Positions 46,401 to 61,400 of a DNA stretch of 64,000 bases are shown here, piece by piece. The stretch spans positions 61,427,094 to 61,491,093 of the forward strand of contig CP136065.1 of assembly GCA_032622095.1 (NCBI GenBank), given 5' to 3'. Each line of letters begins with the position of its first letter. Position 1 is the first letter of the stretch. The notes under the pieces are model-generated. The model saw nothing but the letters and a program-made list of their open reading frames with translations, made no database searches and was not told where the DNA came from. The DNA is from Siphonodentalium dalli (Eukaryota; Mollusca; Scaphopoda; Gadilida; Siphonodentaliidae). Position numbers and translations under genes: made by a program.

Positions 46401-49400
46401 TCATGATATGGAACATTGATCGGATAAGATCAGGAAAACTGAGTAAAATAGTCATGTGAAGCAGTTTGGAGGGGGTGGGTCCCTATCCCAGAATCGGAAA
46501 AAAATAAAAATTAGTGGGGGGGGGGGGGGGGAGGGTGGGTACCCAGAGGGCGAAAAAAAAATTGCGCCTTGTGTCCGAATACATTTTCCTTACCCCCCCT
46601 CCTGCATTTATCGGAAAGAATGATATGATATCTTTAAAATGTTAATAATGAATTATTATAATCTAACTATTGTGTTAAATTATACATAGAATATACCATA
46701 TAACTAGGAGTAACCTCACATTTGATCTGTTTGTTTACGTTTAGAGTTTGCGAGGGCAACTGAGTTTGTATTCTTTTGAAATTATGTAAACACAGTGATA
46801 AAATTAATATTTCACTTTAAATTACTACTTTGAGATGACAACTCTTGTGGAGTTCAGTACAAATATAATGTTTTCTATGAAATAAATTGGGTTATTTTCA
46901 CAAATGTGACATTTTATTACCATCATTAGTGATTCTAGATGAGCGGGCGATTTACACTTAAAGTCCGCTATAGAAGAGTAAGTTAACCATACTTCGATGT
47001 AAACCAGTATTATCCTGACTCAATTTCACTAGCTGGTTTACGTCAAAGGAAATTGGACTAACCTAAAACAGGTCCTGTTTACATTGGACAACAGGCAGCA
47101 GGGAAATACACCTAAAACAGGTCCAGGTTAATACACTGGACCACCTGTTGGCACTATCTTACCTGTGGTTATTGTCTTTTTAAGTGGAACTAAAAGCAAA
47201 CCACAAGAAAGATATGTTATCCCTGTTAGAAGTGTTCATAGCAAGCTACCCAAAAAGCTACCAGATATCGCTGTTAGAAATGTTTACATCAAACTACCCA
47301 TAACACTACCAAATATCGCTGTTAAAATCATTAATAGCATGCTACCCAGCTGGATGAAGCAATACTGCCCCCATTAAAACCTACTATTAAAGACATAGTG
47401 TCGACTTGTGGGCTCAGCAAATAAATCCGATAATTTAATATTGAAACACTATCTCCACTTGAAGTATGTAGCATTCAACTGAGATTATCGAGAATTCCAA
47501 CCACAATGACTGTATCATTTCAGAGAACACAATATTTGAACTACTCACAAATGTAAATATTTACTACTTTAACCCTTTCATGACGGGAGCTGCACTGGCA
47601 CAACGTTAAAGACCCTGTGCCAATTAATGCATTCTCTTATATATGCAAATCGACCATAGGTCGCCTCGCATATATAAGAGAATGCATTGGCCTAACAACC
47701 TTTTATCATTTTTCTTACATTCTTTACAGTTTTATCATTTTTTATCATTTTTTTCTTACATTCTTTAACAACAAAATTTTTTTTTATCATAATTTCTTAG
47801 TATTCTTAACCAATTTTGAATAATTTTTTCTTACATTTTTTAACAATTATAAAAAATAATATAAATTTTGTTAGGCCAATGCATTCTCTTATATATGCAA
47901 GGCACACTATGGGCGACTCGCATATACAAAAAAAAGGCATTGGCACAGGGTTTTCCTAAAAAAAATCAGGAAGCTCCAGTCATGAAAGGGTTAAAATTCA
48001 GGGTTAATTATTAGGTGATAAACACACAGCAATTATTTCATGAACAATAATCACTGTAATTCGTTATAACAATGACGCTGTTTCTAGGGCTCTGCGAATT
48101 GGGTGTTTTCATTTCGAATCAAATCTCAAATCGAAACAGGCAAATGATTCGAATCGAATCATTGTTACAGAGGCAATCAAGTTCAAATACATAGAACTTC
48201 GAATAAACACCTAAAATTGCCTGCCGAAAACACTTGGTGATTGTCGATGGAGTGCAATATGTGCAGATAATGTGCTTATCTATACACCTCTGTGTATTTT
48301 ATGTGCCAAAGCAAACGTTGAGTACCGATAAGAGCATACATGTATGAGAAAACCAATTATGACATAAATATGGACAAGCATACCGCATGATGCCAGTTTC
48401 ATTTTGTTGAATAGCTCAGTATTTTTCGCTACATATGCGAGGATTGTGTTGCTTGTCGCTTGAACTGACAGACTTACCAGACAATGTTTTCAAAAATACT
48501 CGGGATTTAGATTCAGACTCGCATTTAATACGCAGATCAAATAAAGATCTAAAATCCAGCATACATCTGCGTTATGAAATTCCCATTCACATGGCCATGT
48601 GACAAGATTCCTGAAACGACCCTAGCACACAGCCTTGTATGGAAATTTTGTTGTTGACTTATGTTATTCTTACAGATTGGGTCAATTATTTATAGATTAG
48701 TTGGCGATAACATTACATAATGGTACATGCATATGTTTACTACATTATTATAGTAAGAGCATTGTGGTCTGAAGAAAGCAAGGAAATGCATTTGTCACCA
48801 AAGATTTCATGAAATCCGAATCATGATAGCCGATTCTGAATCGAATGGAATCAGACAAACGATTTCGATTCACATCAAATCAAATTGATTCGCAGGGCCC
48901 TATATGTTTCTGCCTATTTTTTAGATCAAATTTTTAGAGAACAATCGCTTGATTGAACTGGTGATGTGAAATAATTCAGAAGAGACAGGTACAAACACGA
49001 GAGTGCATTGCACTTTAGTGTTTTACAAAATAGTCCCTTCCTCGAATGAATTATTTCACAACATCAGTTCAATCGAGTGATTATTCTGTTTATTATATTC
49101 CACTATAAACATCTGAATCACCAGACATCCGAATCATACCGCCGTTATACCCATGTCACACACATTTTGATAGCGCGTATAATTACAGAACATGCTAGTT
49201 AAATTGACATAATTCACTCAAGAAATTAAGGTAAATCACAAATAAAAATGTAATAAATGAGAATAACTAATTTTTGCATTTTGATTATTTCTGTTCTGTT
49301 CCACATCACTTTAAATGACGAGGTTGGCTTGAAACCAAACCAGCTATATGTTTCCATATGCATCAGAAAAATTTATACGAGATAGTAGAATTAGAGATGG

Positions 49401-52400
49401 AGAATTATACAATAACGTCTAGCATTTACCTTTGTGATATTCTAACATTTTTAACTAAAAATTTTCAAACCGAATATTGGGAACTAATAGAATTACGAAT
49501 CGAACATTGAAAATTTGCAGGGCCCTAGTCGATACTGGGGCAGATTCCATTCAGTATGCCTTGTGTCACCATGCTCCTGACTAACAACATGTATTCTATT
49601 GTCGCCACTTTTAAATTAAAACACTGCTTATTGATGAGAAAAGTTCAAGCCTGCAAATTGTGTGTCTGCCATTTGCAGAATGAGGTCCCCAGTGGGTGAA
49701 TTTAGTGATGCTATCTTGCACAGTGGGCTAGCATCACCAAATTCACCCTCTGGGAACCTCATTCTGCTTAGGCCTCAACTGCTAGGGAGATCTAGGATCA
49801 TATTGAATTTCCCGAGTTCAGGTTGGTGATGTTCACCCATGTGTCACCTCGATTATGCATTTTATCTTCTGCAAATTAGGGGATAGAAACTTCCCAGAAG
49901 GGAAAAAGTAACTAAAAATAATGTTAACTATAGATACTTCCCAGAAGATGAGGTTAAGCAGATTGAGATCCACATAGGGTGAATTTAGTGATGCTAGCAT
50001 GCTGTGCTGGATAGCCTCACAAAATTCACCCTCTGGGGACCTCATTCTGCAAATGACAGACACACAGCCCCGGTGAGCACACGCAATCAGCTGATTGGGA
50101 CTATTTTGTCACATACCGGTATTATCTTTAGAATTAGCACCTTTTTGTTGTAGAAAGTGTGTAATAAACAGAATAATCAATTGGTTTTCGATGATTATGG
50201 GGAGCCGGTTCTATTGGTGAAACCTTCGTTTGCTCCGCTCACTCGGGTTTTACCAGGCCCGGCTTCCTTCATCAATTATTTCATGTAATCATAGAAACCA
50301 ATTGATTACTGTCTATGTAATTCAGATTTCTAATTACGTTCAATTGGAAACCAAAATTATTCCTTAAGTAAAATGAAGACAGATTTTGTAACTAATAAAT
50401 AACTGGGGACAAAACTAAGAAGGAACATCAAAACATATAATTTCAGGAATAATACAACCAAATAATACTAAAATTTTACCCATGTAAAAATGCTTTAAAG
50501 ATGGTCTATCTCTTCATATAATAAGTTTTATATAATTTCCTGGGTATACAATAGTAAATATCAATCGAAGATCACTGTTCGGAAATGCTGCTATCAATTA
50601 ATATTGATTTAAAAAAAAAAATTCAAATTCTCTGGTATAATACATACAATCAATTTGGGATATGTTAAGGCTTTGAACCCTGACGTCCTGAACGTTTAAT
50701 GACCCCAACCCGAGGCGCCTGACGTTATATAGTGTTCCGACAACGTAACTCATAAAGCTCTTAATTGGGACGTATATACATGTATACATGCTCAACTATA
50801 CGGCAATCTACTATGCTAACTGAACAAGTGTGCAGTGAAATATGTCACAATGTATTTCAACGAGACAGTCTATTCCATGTTCAATATACATGTACATGTA
50901 TATAGATATATTGCGGCTTCCTTTGGTCGCGCTATATATTTATAACGAAATTCTTTGCCTACAATAGAAGGCGTTTCTCAAAATGCACCTGTGTGCTTGC
51001 GCGAAGAAACAGACCCCCTGTTTCCAATTTGGCTGCTAAAATCAGAGGTATGAACATGTGACTCATTCTCGCAAAGTATAGAAGTACTATTCTAGTTAAT
51101 TTGGGCTTTGATCGCGAAATTTCTAACGAAATACTTCCCCTTTTCCAACGATAAAAAGCGGGGTTTTATCTCGAAATAGGCCTCTGCACATGAGCAAAGA
51201 AACAAACCCTCTGTTATCAGTTTGTCAATAAAAGTCACATGGGTAAACATGTGACACGTGTGTGTAAAGTAGTAGTACAACTCTAGTTGATATGTACGTT
51301 TCTTGAGCTGTAATTTCGTGTCAAATATCGTCTGATTTCCGGACCGGTATTCCGGTCTCCCGGGATATAGGAATATAAGGATAGGACCGGTATTCCGGTC
51401 TCTCAGGTTCAAAGGGTTAAGGCTTGCTGAAACGGTTGGAGCATCTCAAGCAGGAGAATTCTATCTCTATCTGCGATTTGCTGATAGATTCATGATGCTA
51501 TGTTCTAAAAATAGTAACGAAAATATGTCCCATCGCATTATATAAGAAAATATCAACAAAATGAATATTAATTGATAGAAGCCTTTCCGGACAGGTGTCT
51601 TCAATTTATATTTATTAATTTATACCCCGCAAACTATATAAAACATAATATAGGAAGAGATAGACTAACTTTAAAAAGGGAAATATCTGCAGCAAACCCA
51701 GATAATGAAAACCACTGCTTTAACCCTTCCATGATTGGCGCTTACTGAAATTGAGAAAACCCTGTGCCAATGCATTCTCCTATATATGCGAGTCTCCCAA
51801 ATGGGAGCCTTGCATATACAAGATAATACATTGGCCTAACAATATTTACCTTTACCTTGTAAGCCAGTGGATTCTCTTATATATGCGATGCTCCCTATGG
51901 GAGACTCACATATATCAGACAATGCACTGGCACATTTTTAATGCTGCATCAGCGCAGCGCCAGTCATAAAAGTGAATGAAGCAGAATGTCTTGGATAATC
52001 AATCTTACCTTCTTTAGTCTGGAGTGTCACAGCATTACTCTCGTGATCCAAAGGACGGATGACTATCCCAACATAGTTAAACTGGCACTGTGAAAGAAAT
52101 TAATCCAACAGACGAATGAGAATCCCGACATAACAAGAGATGAACTGTTGTGTGGGGCAAACCCCCAAGTGGCATACCGCCTGGTGTGGTCATACTATAA
52201 CCTATGACTGCCATCCTGTGAATACCCCATTGTAGCATACCACCTATTGTGGACAAACCTATAACCTATGACCGTGGTACTGAGGCAGACGGACCCAAAA
52301 GTCAGCATTTTCAGATAAACAAAGATGTATAACTATACAACAAAATGATTGGACACTCCATTGATGTCCTTGTAGTAGTGAACATCCATACCAAATTTCA

Positions 52401-55400
52401 TAGAGATCCGACAACCGGTGGTGGAGATATCTGCTTGGACAGACAAAAGCTAACATGTTCCAGATAAACAAAGATGAATAACTCTAGAACAAAATGATTG
52501 TACACTCCATTGAATGTCCTCAAAGTAGTGTACATCCATACCAATTTACATTGAGATCCGTCAACCGGTGGTGGAGATATCAGCTTGGTCAGACAAAAAA
52601 CTAACATTTCCACCGAACAAAGATGAATATACTAAAACGGAAAACCTGAACAAAATGATTGAACACTCTATTGAATGTCCCCATAGTAGTGAACATCCAT
52701 ACCAAATTTCATTGATATCTGAGGACTACTGCTCAGTTATGACCTGGACAGACATCGGACTGACGCACGTACCAACACTTCCAGATAAACAAAGATGAAC
52801 AATTCTAGATTGGAAAACTCAAACAAATCAATTGAATGTCCTCATAGTAATGAACATCCATACCAAATTTCATTATGATCCAAGAACTATTGTTCAAGTT
52901 ATGACCAGAACAAACATGGGACGGAGGGATGTAAGGACTAAAAATTAAACTGGTACTGTGAATGAAATCGGCCAAAGTTATGTGAGAATATATTCATTCA
53001 AACTCATACATGCATACATTATATGGAACTTGAATGCAGGATGTTGTTTGGTTGAAATCTTGTCATGCGACATCACGTGCAGGCCCCAACTTTCTATATT
53101 GTACGAAAGCAACTTGCAACCAGAATATCATTGAAAATGGGTGCTAAATGCTCTTTTAATCTGTCAGTTGAGTGTAAATATTAGGAATGGATGTTGGTTT
53201 TGTTGCTTTCCATGGAGTATTGATGCAAGTGAGGTTAAGTTAGATAATATATGAGGGTATGATCCAACATCGTAAGAAATTAAGGCATTTTATTTTTTAT
53301 TACTTGGTTTACAGATTTCTTTGGCTCAAAGGTAGGGGAGGTGGGTGAGAAAAAAAAAAAAAAAAAAAAAAAAAAATTTAAATTGTCAAAAAATAGGATC
53401 GGGAGAATATAATATTTGCTGTAAAATAATCTCCACTAAAACAAGCATGGGCAAATATGATATTTAAAAATATATAATATATATTTCCTTAAAGAAAGCC
53501 TGAACACTGAACTATATGGATAGATGTCCTGCGTTTGTAAACCATAGCAGAAAAGGGGTTAACTTTTTGGTCGCCTACGGTCATTCACGGTCTGTACTCT
53601 TCAGTGGCTTGCCTCGGAATCAGTCACGCATGCGCAGTCCCAATATAATTCACTGTACAGATTGAATTAGCCAGTTTATTTTCAACTCAATCAGAAGATT
53701 GGCGAGTCGCGGGGTTGGGAATGGCACCGCCATGGGAGGGCCCTATGATAGTTCAGTGTTCAGGCTTTCTTTAAGGAAATATATATTATATTTTTAAAAA
53801 TATCATATTTCCGCCAAAGGAAGCCCTCACACTGAACTATATGGATTAGAATGCAAGCCCAGGAGGAGGCACGAGCAATAAAGTTAATAGCCAAATTTTG
53901 AGTAAAGGTACTCTTCTAAAACAGATTGTACCATATATGAACACTTTAATGAATCTGTTAGGATTATTTACGTGAAATAACTCATAGTTAGAGTGCTATA
54001 TTGCTCAAATGTGTACCGCCCCCCTTGTTTTGAAACAAACATCCCATGAGGTGCCATCCAATGCATAGTTGCGAGCGAACCGAGCAAGTATAACGTTAGA
54101 AGAAACTCTTCGTTCTTCTCTGTGTCGTCTTCTTCAGCTGTCTGTTCTAAGGTCCCACCCGTCAAGGTCCCATGATGCAGGATCATGAAGGAAGGAGACT
54201 AACTCACTCTCCGCCTTAGCGACAGAACGACCTGCACAGACGGAGGCCCACTCCGCCGATGGCGAGACAACCAAAGTTAACTAACTGCTATTCGCCAAAG
54301 AAAAAGCCAGAGAACCTGATGCCAAATTTGTGGCACAGGTATTGAGTTGAGAACCCATTAGGCCAAACAGGTTGTACAACGATAATGGAGTCAAGCCATC
54401 TGAACAGACATCTTGCAAGGTGGTCATGCCCCCTGTCGTTCTTAGAACAGCTTCCTTGTTTTTCTTCTACTGATCACATGTCTCTGAGGTACCTATGCAT
54501 CACAAGATATCCGACAGAAACCCTGTGATACAAATCTTACGAGTATATAAACAGTCCTTCCCATGAGGAAAACACACCGAGAGCATTTATTTGCTCCCGT
54601 AATGCAGAAGACGGGTGTAATATGGCACCCATACGACACCATAATTGTACATGTAAGTTGGGTTTTTTGCTCAAACAAAAAGTCATTGTGGAATAGACCT
54701 ATGTCTAGTTACACTTTAATATGCCATAGTTGCACTGAGATGGTAAAGCATCTCAATAAACCTTAAAATAGTTCAATATTGAACCAACAATTACAGTCTC
54801 CATTAGTATTTTGTGAAGAAGGACGGGTGCGAATTTTAGCACCAGTGAATTGAAAATTACAAGTGCATACGGGTGCGAGAGCAATCACTCCCGTCTCCTG
54901 GGAAGGACTGATATAAATATAGAAAAATGATATAAAAAATATATATCAAGGTGATCTATAAGTCACAATGAGATCATTGCAGAAGGCCCTTTGGCTCTTT
55001 GACAACTGAAATCAGTTCAAATGATGTACAATGTAATCAGATGATAACCACGGGTAAATTGTCACCATACGGAATATTCAGTTCTGAGCCTCTGCCCAGA
55101 ACATCATGTCACTTTCCCCCCCAAACATGCAGCAGAACGACCTAGGTGTGTGATATGTTAGTGTGAGGCATGCAGCAAACTAGGGGAAGACCCCCTCCAA
55201 AATGGCTCGCTGAAGGAAACAAATGAAAATTTTTATCCTCCTAGTAAAGGACACACATCCCTTTATAATGTTGTTACTTATTGAATTTTAAGAGCCATGA
55301 TGGAGAGGAGCTCCCCCGACCTAAGTGGTCCTGTTGAAGGCATGTTTAAGGAAAATAGGACAAATCCAGCATAGACCGAAGCGAGCAGAGTTGTCAGCAT

Positions 55401-58400
55401 GGTCTCAGGCCCTTATGATTGGGCGGCTGGTGCCATGTGGTTGGGATCCCCTCATATGGGTCGGTCCCTGCCTGCAAGGAAAGGTTTGATGGGTGAGCTT
55501 CCTCGAAAGCTGAGCTGGACAGCGCAAACGTCTTTGCCTGTTTTATTGTCGAATGTTGATAGGACAAATCCGGCATATACCGAAGCGCGCAGAGTTGGCA
55601 GCATGGTTTCAGGCCCTTATGATCGGGTGCCATGGGGTTGGGATCCACTCGGACTGGGTGGTCCCTTGCCTGCAAGGAAAGGTCTATAACGCTAGTCAAT
55701 GAGCTTCCTAGAAAGCTGAGATGGACAGTGCAAACGTCTTTGCCCGCGTTATTGTCTATTGTCTATATGCGTGCAGTGCCCTGTTAATTTTATTACCCTG
55801 TGCCAGATAATCAAATTGATATTGGTAATAGGAGTATGAAGAGCCATGAGATGTACTCTGTCGGCCAGGCCATTGGCAGGGTTGTTGTGGCACGTGACAA
55901 GAGAAATGCTTTCCATGTAAATGTGCTTCATTCATGTGTGAAGTCTATTGACCAGTGTGTCAGTCGCGGGTCGTGTACCTTACCTATGAAATGTATATCA
56001 CAGGTAAGATAGATCGAGTTCTCGATGCATTTTGAAGACGGTGGTACGATTGCGCAGGGCGTGCCAGGAGGGCTTGAGAGTTCATAGTTCAGTAGGAAGA
56101 AGCCTATAGATGAGATAATCCGTGGATAGGAAATCACGATCCGCAGCTTCTGCCTTACCGATGCCAGACTGTGACGACCGAAAAGACCCACAGTCTGACG
56201 TATTGTGCGCAGACGGGTCGTCATCGAAAGCCTCAGACGCCTTGGGGTGTAAGGATAGCATGTCGCTCTCTGCCCTAGCGTCGGAACGACCTGCAATAAT
56301 GGATGACAAAACACTAGAGGGAGGCCCATTCCGGCGATGGCTCAATCGAGGTGTAAATACCTCCCATGGAATTTTAAGCTACGGCCAACTGTTTGAGCAA
56401 AAGGCTGATAAACTGAGTTCCAATTTTGGAGTCCAGTGTCGAAATGAAGAATCCCATAGCCAAAACTGGTTTCTTCTGATAACCGGAAGGAGGTGGAGCC
56501 ATCGGACCGGGTGAGCCCCCCCCCCCAAATGCAGGTGGTCCCGACCAAGCTGAATGTCCTGTCCAAGCAGAACGATGGGTAGAGGCCATTGCAGCAGAAA
56601 CCCCAAGACGGCTGAGAGGCAGGCAAGGCCGTGTCTTTATATAGATCGTGACCAAGGGGACCGGGCTTGCTACCGAATGGGTAGGGCCACTGCCCTATGC
56701 CGAAGTCGCCGTAGGCCGCCCAGCCGGTGTCGTTACGTTCGCACGCGATTTGGCAACTTCAGCACACAGAACCGCTTGCGCCGGTGTGGGACCAAATGTC
56801 CTGGGGGTCCCAAGTACCCCTGCATCGCCACCGGTCGCCTCCCCACTAATTGATTTAATGCCGCGGCATAATCGGGGGAGCGTGAACTGTTCCTGCCCGA
56901 GAAGAGATCCGACCGAGAAATACTACCTGGGAAGGATCCAGAGATGGTGCAAATAAAGGCTCTATATCATACTAGTAGACTATCTCATCCGATTTTCATG
57001 TTTAGTTGTTGAATTATAGAAAAATTCGTTGAAATAATGGAGAACCACTTGAATAATTACTATCCCCAGGGTCTCCAGAGTTTGAGCGCCCAAACCTGTA
57101 ACAGGTAGAAAAACATCCCTGGATCCTTCTCAGAAATTTACAAGCCCACCGGTTCAGACCGGCTTGCTGAACCGGCTGGTGTATAATCGCAGCTATTGTT
57201 CATTAGACCTACCGCCATACTTAACGTAATTAACCACCAATAACGTGGTGTCACCCAGTTAATATGGCGGGTACTATACCGCGGTATCCTCCAATACATC
57301 GGTACTGATACCGCTTGTTAACGCGAACAAGTATGTGCGAGTAAATACCTCCCCTAAAAGAGTTCCATGAAAATCACAGCGGTATTTAACAAATTAATGC
57401 GGTGCCCGCTAAAAGACCACGGTATCATCGCCCAATACCGTAACTTCACGCCATGACCGTCTCGATACCGCTACCGTTTATTACCGGTATCACCGCGGTC
57501 ATGACCGGGGTATCACCCCGTTTTTCTGGTCAACCACCTTGAGAATAGCGGTATATACAAGGTAGCTATTAATCGACATGCATCTATGACATGGCTGAGA
57601 TTTATTCGTAGCACTACGGTACTACTGTCATATGAAGTTATTGTTATGCATGTGACATTGATAAACCAAGATCTAATCAACTGTCAGTATTCTTGTGTAG
57701 ATTGTAATCAACTTCAAGGTCAAACGTGATTAACACATCTGGATCATTTGTATTGAAACACAGTATTATGTGAAAGCACGTTGTTCATAACATGACGAGA
57801 GATAGCGTCAGTAGCGATGGAATTATTGCTAAATAAATTTCCACGCATTAAAACGTCAAAATAATTCCCACGAAATTAGGATACTTCCGGCGGAGAATCA
57901 CGTGGCATTTTTGATATCTGACAAATTCTATCATACCTTACAGGTGCTATAATAATTCCATAGATGTATTTCTCACAATAATCTGTGCGCCTCGTAAGGC
58001 CTTGAAATGGCGGCTAATTATGGCGAAATGCTGATTTTCATATTCGAAAAAGTTCGCCGCCTGTTCGAAAAACACGAACAATTATATGTTTGAAACGAAA
58101 CGGTCCGTGAATTCGAAACGATAATTATAAAAACGAACGCGTAGGCGACCAGTAATTATTGTATCGATAAATTGAATTTGTCGCTATTGTTAAACGACAA
58201 ATTCGGAAAAATACTCCCTTATGATCCGTTCGGTTGGTAGCATAAAAATAAACTGGCTAATTCAATCTGTACAGTGAATTATATTGGGACTGCGCATGCG
58301 TGACTGATTCCGAGGCAAGCCACTGAAGAGTACAGACCGTGAATGACCGTAGGCGACCAAAAAGTTAACCCCTTTTCTGCTATGGTTTACAAACGCAGGA

Positions 58401-61400
58401 CATCTATCCATATAGTTCAGTGTGAGGGCTTCCTTTGGCGGAAATATATTTTTTTATCTGGATGTTTCTTTAAAGCATGAACAAATATTGCCAATATCAG
58501 CATCCACCATTTTGGCATTGATATTCAATACAATAAACATTAACAGGATGCTTTGCTGTTCAATCGATGTTGTTGTACATTTATGTAAACTTACACTTTT
58601 TCTAATTTTTTTTATATGTCTGGATTTATATTTCCATTGGCGCAGATTGGCGGAAATAAAAAAAAAGTAAACTAAAATTTAATTTTTTTGGGAAGGGAAA
58701 TGCGTAAATCAAGTAATAAAAAATTAAATGCCTAAGGATGGTCTATCTCTTCTGGGTTCACAATTACAAGCAAAACATAAATTTTATAAAACCAAATTTC
58801 AAGACTACAGTTACCATATTCTGAATAAAACAAAGAAAAAACTGAAAAACATCTAAATCAAAAAGAAATTTTGCCTTGATGTAGAGCGCTAACAATATAG
58901 AGTTCTCCATCTTGGTACGCTCTGAATGTGGTTGATGTTTCTGATCTAAAAACAGCCCGTAAAACTGTTCCAAAAGGTTGTATGTACTAGTATTATACCA
59001 GACAAAATAAAAATAAAATAAAAATCAATTGATAGAAGTATTTCCGGACAATTGTTTTCAATTCATATTTATTATTTTATGCCCCGGAAACGGAATAAAA
59101 CTTGTAAGGAAGAGATAGACAATCTTTAACATGATAGATACTAACTTTAATAGTTCCCATTTTATACTCTTCACCACTGTCGTTATAAACAATCTTGACA
59201 TAGTCGTTACCGATGTGCAGTTTCTTGGCATTGCAGTTCGGATCGCTGTCACGGTTTGGCATCAGTGTAGCGGCATGAAAGATTACTATGAATACAAAAC
59301 ATCAATATGTTAGCATGCCTTGCTATAGTGTGTCTGTCATTTGCAGAATGAGGTCCCCAGAGGGTGAATTTAGTGAAGCTAGCCTGCACAGCATGCTAGC
59401 ATCACTATATTCACCCTCTGGGAACCTTATTCTGCTTAGGCCTCATTTTCTGGGAAGTATCTGTAGTCTCAAGTAAACATTGTTTTTAGTTCTATATCCC
59501 TTATTTTCAGAAGAAAAGATGTATAATTGAGGTGACTAAACTTCAACTGGGGAACTTCAATCTGATCCTAGGTCTCCCATAGCAGTTGAGGCCTCAGCAG
59601 AATGAGGTTCCCAGAAGGTAATTTGGTAATGCTAGCCCACCATGCAGGATATTGTCACTAAATTGACCCTCTGGGACCTCATTCTGCAAATGACAGACAC
59701 ACTATTTCAAGGCTTGTATGTTAGAACATAATACTGCTAGTTTATGCTGACATGATTAATATCAGTCCCTTTTACAAAACAGTTAATAAATGTTGAGATT
59801 ATCATAAGATAATGGTCAGGAATTACTTCAAATTATGTAAATTTCAAATGAAAGATATGGAACAATTCTTATCTCTGAAGCCAAAAGTACCTCCATTTCT
59901 CAAAAAAGATAAAAATACCCATATCACATATATAAATAACAAAACAAAAACAAATTTAAGTTTGCAAATAATGCACATACCTTGCATGGATTCGTCGAGC
60001 CAGTTGTATGCAAATGTGCCATCTTTGCCAGTGACATCTAGACCTCCGAGGAAAACCTGTTGCTGATCGCAATCAGCCAATCGGATTAACTGACCGAGAC
60101 CCTGGATAAATTTAGCGTACCGCTCAGATCCAAATTCGTTGGATAAAATTGCACTTTCTGATTGTCCCTGTATAAAAAAAAAATTCATCGATAGGCTCGT
60201 ACAAATGACTGGGGAAATAGTGTAATGTTGGAAACACGTCGTGCATCACAAAACTGAGTATGCAGTATTGACCAGCAGTAGCTGCCACTGAACTATTGCC
60301 TGCCCTTCTCTGCAGAGGCTGTGGAGACCGCGACTATGAACGTGGAGGAGGGATGCGCACCAGCCCTCTTCATGGAGGTGTTCTGTTGTCTTCCTGATAT
60401 CGGGGGCCCCTCCGGTCCTTCGATTATGGAAAAAAAATTTGTGACGCCGATTGTGTAGCACCTTTTGGAGTTTTCGAGTGCCATTGTCACCATAAAAGAA
60501 TTTAATCATCTTTTGAAGACAGGGGTCGATTTAATTTTGAAAATTTGTATTGCATTTTGCAGCACTGGGTTAGCAGAAATTGAAAATTGCTTCATAATTA
60601 TGAAGTGAATCCAGTTAAATCGAGCCTGGGAGATATGAGATGAGCCATTTCGGCCACCCGTACAAATTGTAATCAACATTTAGCCTCATGTTGGCCAGCT
60701 TATATGACCTAGAAAGGAATTGAAAAAGTTATTGACCTAACTTTTATCTGGCACCCTGGAGTAGAGATAATTCTACAATATTCATTCCAAATTCCATTTG
60801 ATTTAGTCTGCGGACCCGACTATTCCACCAGAGCTAGTCGCTCATGAATATATAGAGCTTGCCTCTGAATATATAATTATTAAAGTTATAAGTCTGGTTC
60901 ATGGACTACATTTGATTTGATAGGTTGTACACTTCCAAATTTTATTCACGCTAACTGGCGCGTAGTTGACAAGTCGAAACTGCAGGTCACCGAGCGTAAA
61001 CCACGCACAGTACAGGGCTCAAAATCCTACGATAATCTGAAGTGTTATTCATAGTCAATCTGAGCGTGATGCACAGAAAAAAAGTCCAAGAAAGCAACAT
61101 CGTTTTATAGGCAGTATTCCGGTTGGCGATTGGGAATTGGGAAAGAACTCTAGGCATTTACCGGTGCGCAAATAATTTTTATTTTTTAATTTCTACTAAG
61201 AATGCGGAGTATGAAGACATAACCAATAGTTCAGTGTCCAAGATATCTTTGACGGGGAAATCTCCGATCTTGTTCTAACCTTACCTGGCCGGGTCCGACA
61301 TAGATGACTCCTATCTTGTGTGTCTCATAAGGATGCATTCTGTCCAATATACCAACAGCTCGATCTATCATTTGTCCTTCCGACTGAAAACAATATTTTT

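Larger units (their letters stand above)
53457..58447 (-). mobile_element. DIRS-like retroelement: inverted terminal repeats plus internal complementary region
   Basis: The left end (53457-53682) and right end (58244-58447) are nearly identical inverted repeats of about 200 bp, containing GTTAACTTTTTGGTCGCC, CACGGTCTGTACTCTTCAGTGG and ACGCATGCGCAGTCCC. At 53749-53846 lies a sequence equal to the reverse complement of the two outer ends joined head to tail: TAGTTCAGTGTTCAGGCTTT.. (left end) then ..TTTCCGCCAAAGGAAGCCC (right end). This circle-junction copy next to one terminal repeat is the hallmark of DIRS elements and orients the element on the minus strand. The interior (about 4.4 kb) shows no intact reverse transcriptase or tyrosine recombinase, so the copy is decayed or non-autonomous. 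It is in a TSC2 intron. Confidence 0.65.

Noticed and set aside
56342-56956. Several overlapping frames of 75-102 codons
   Set aside because: High GC keeps all frames open; none resembles a known domain. They are kept only as part of the DIRS-like interior.
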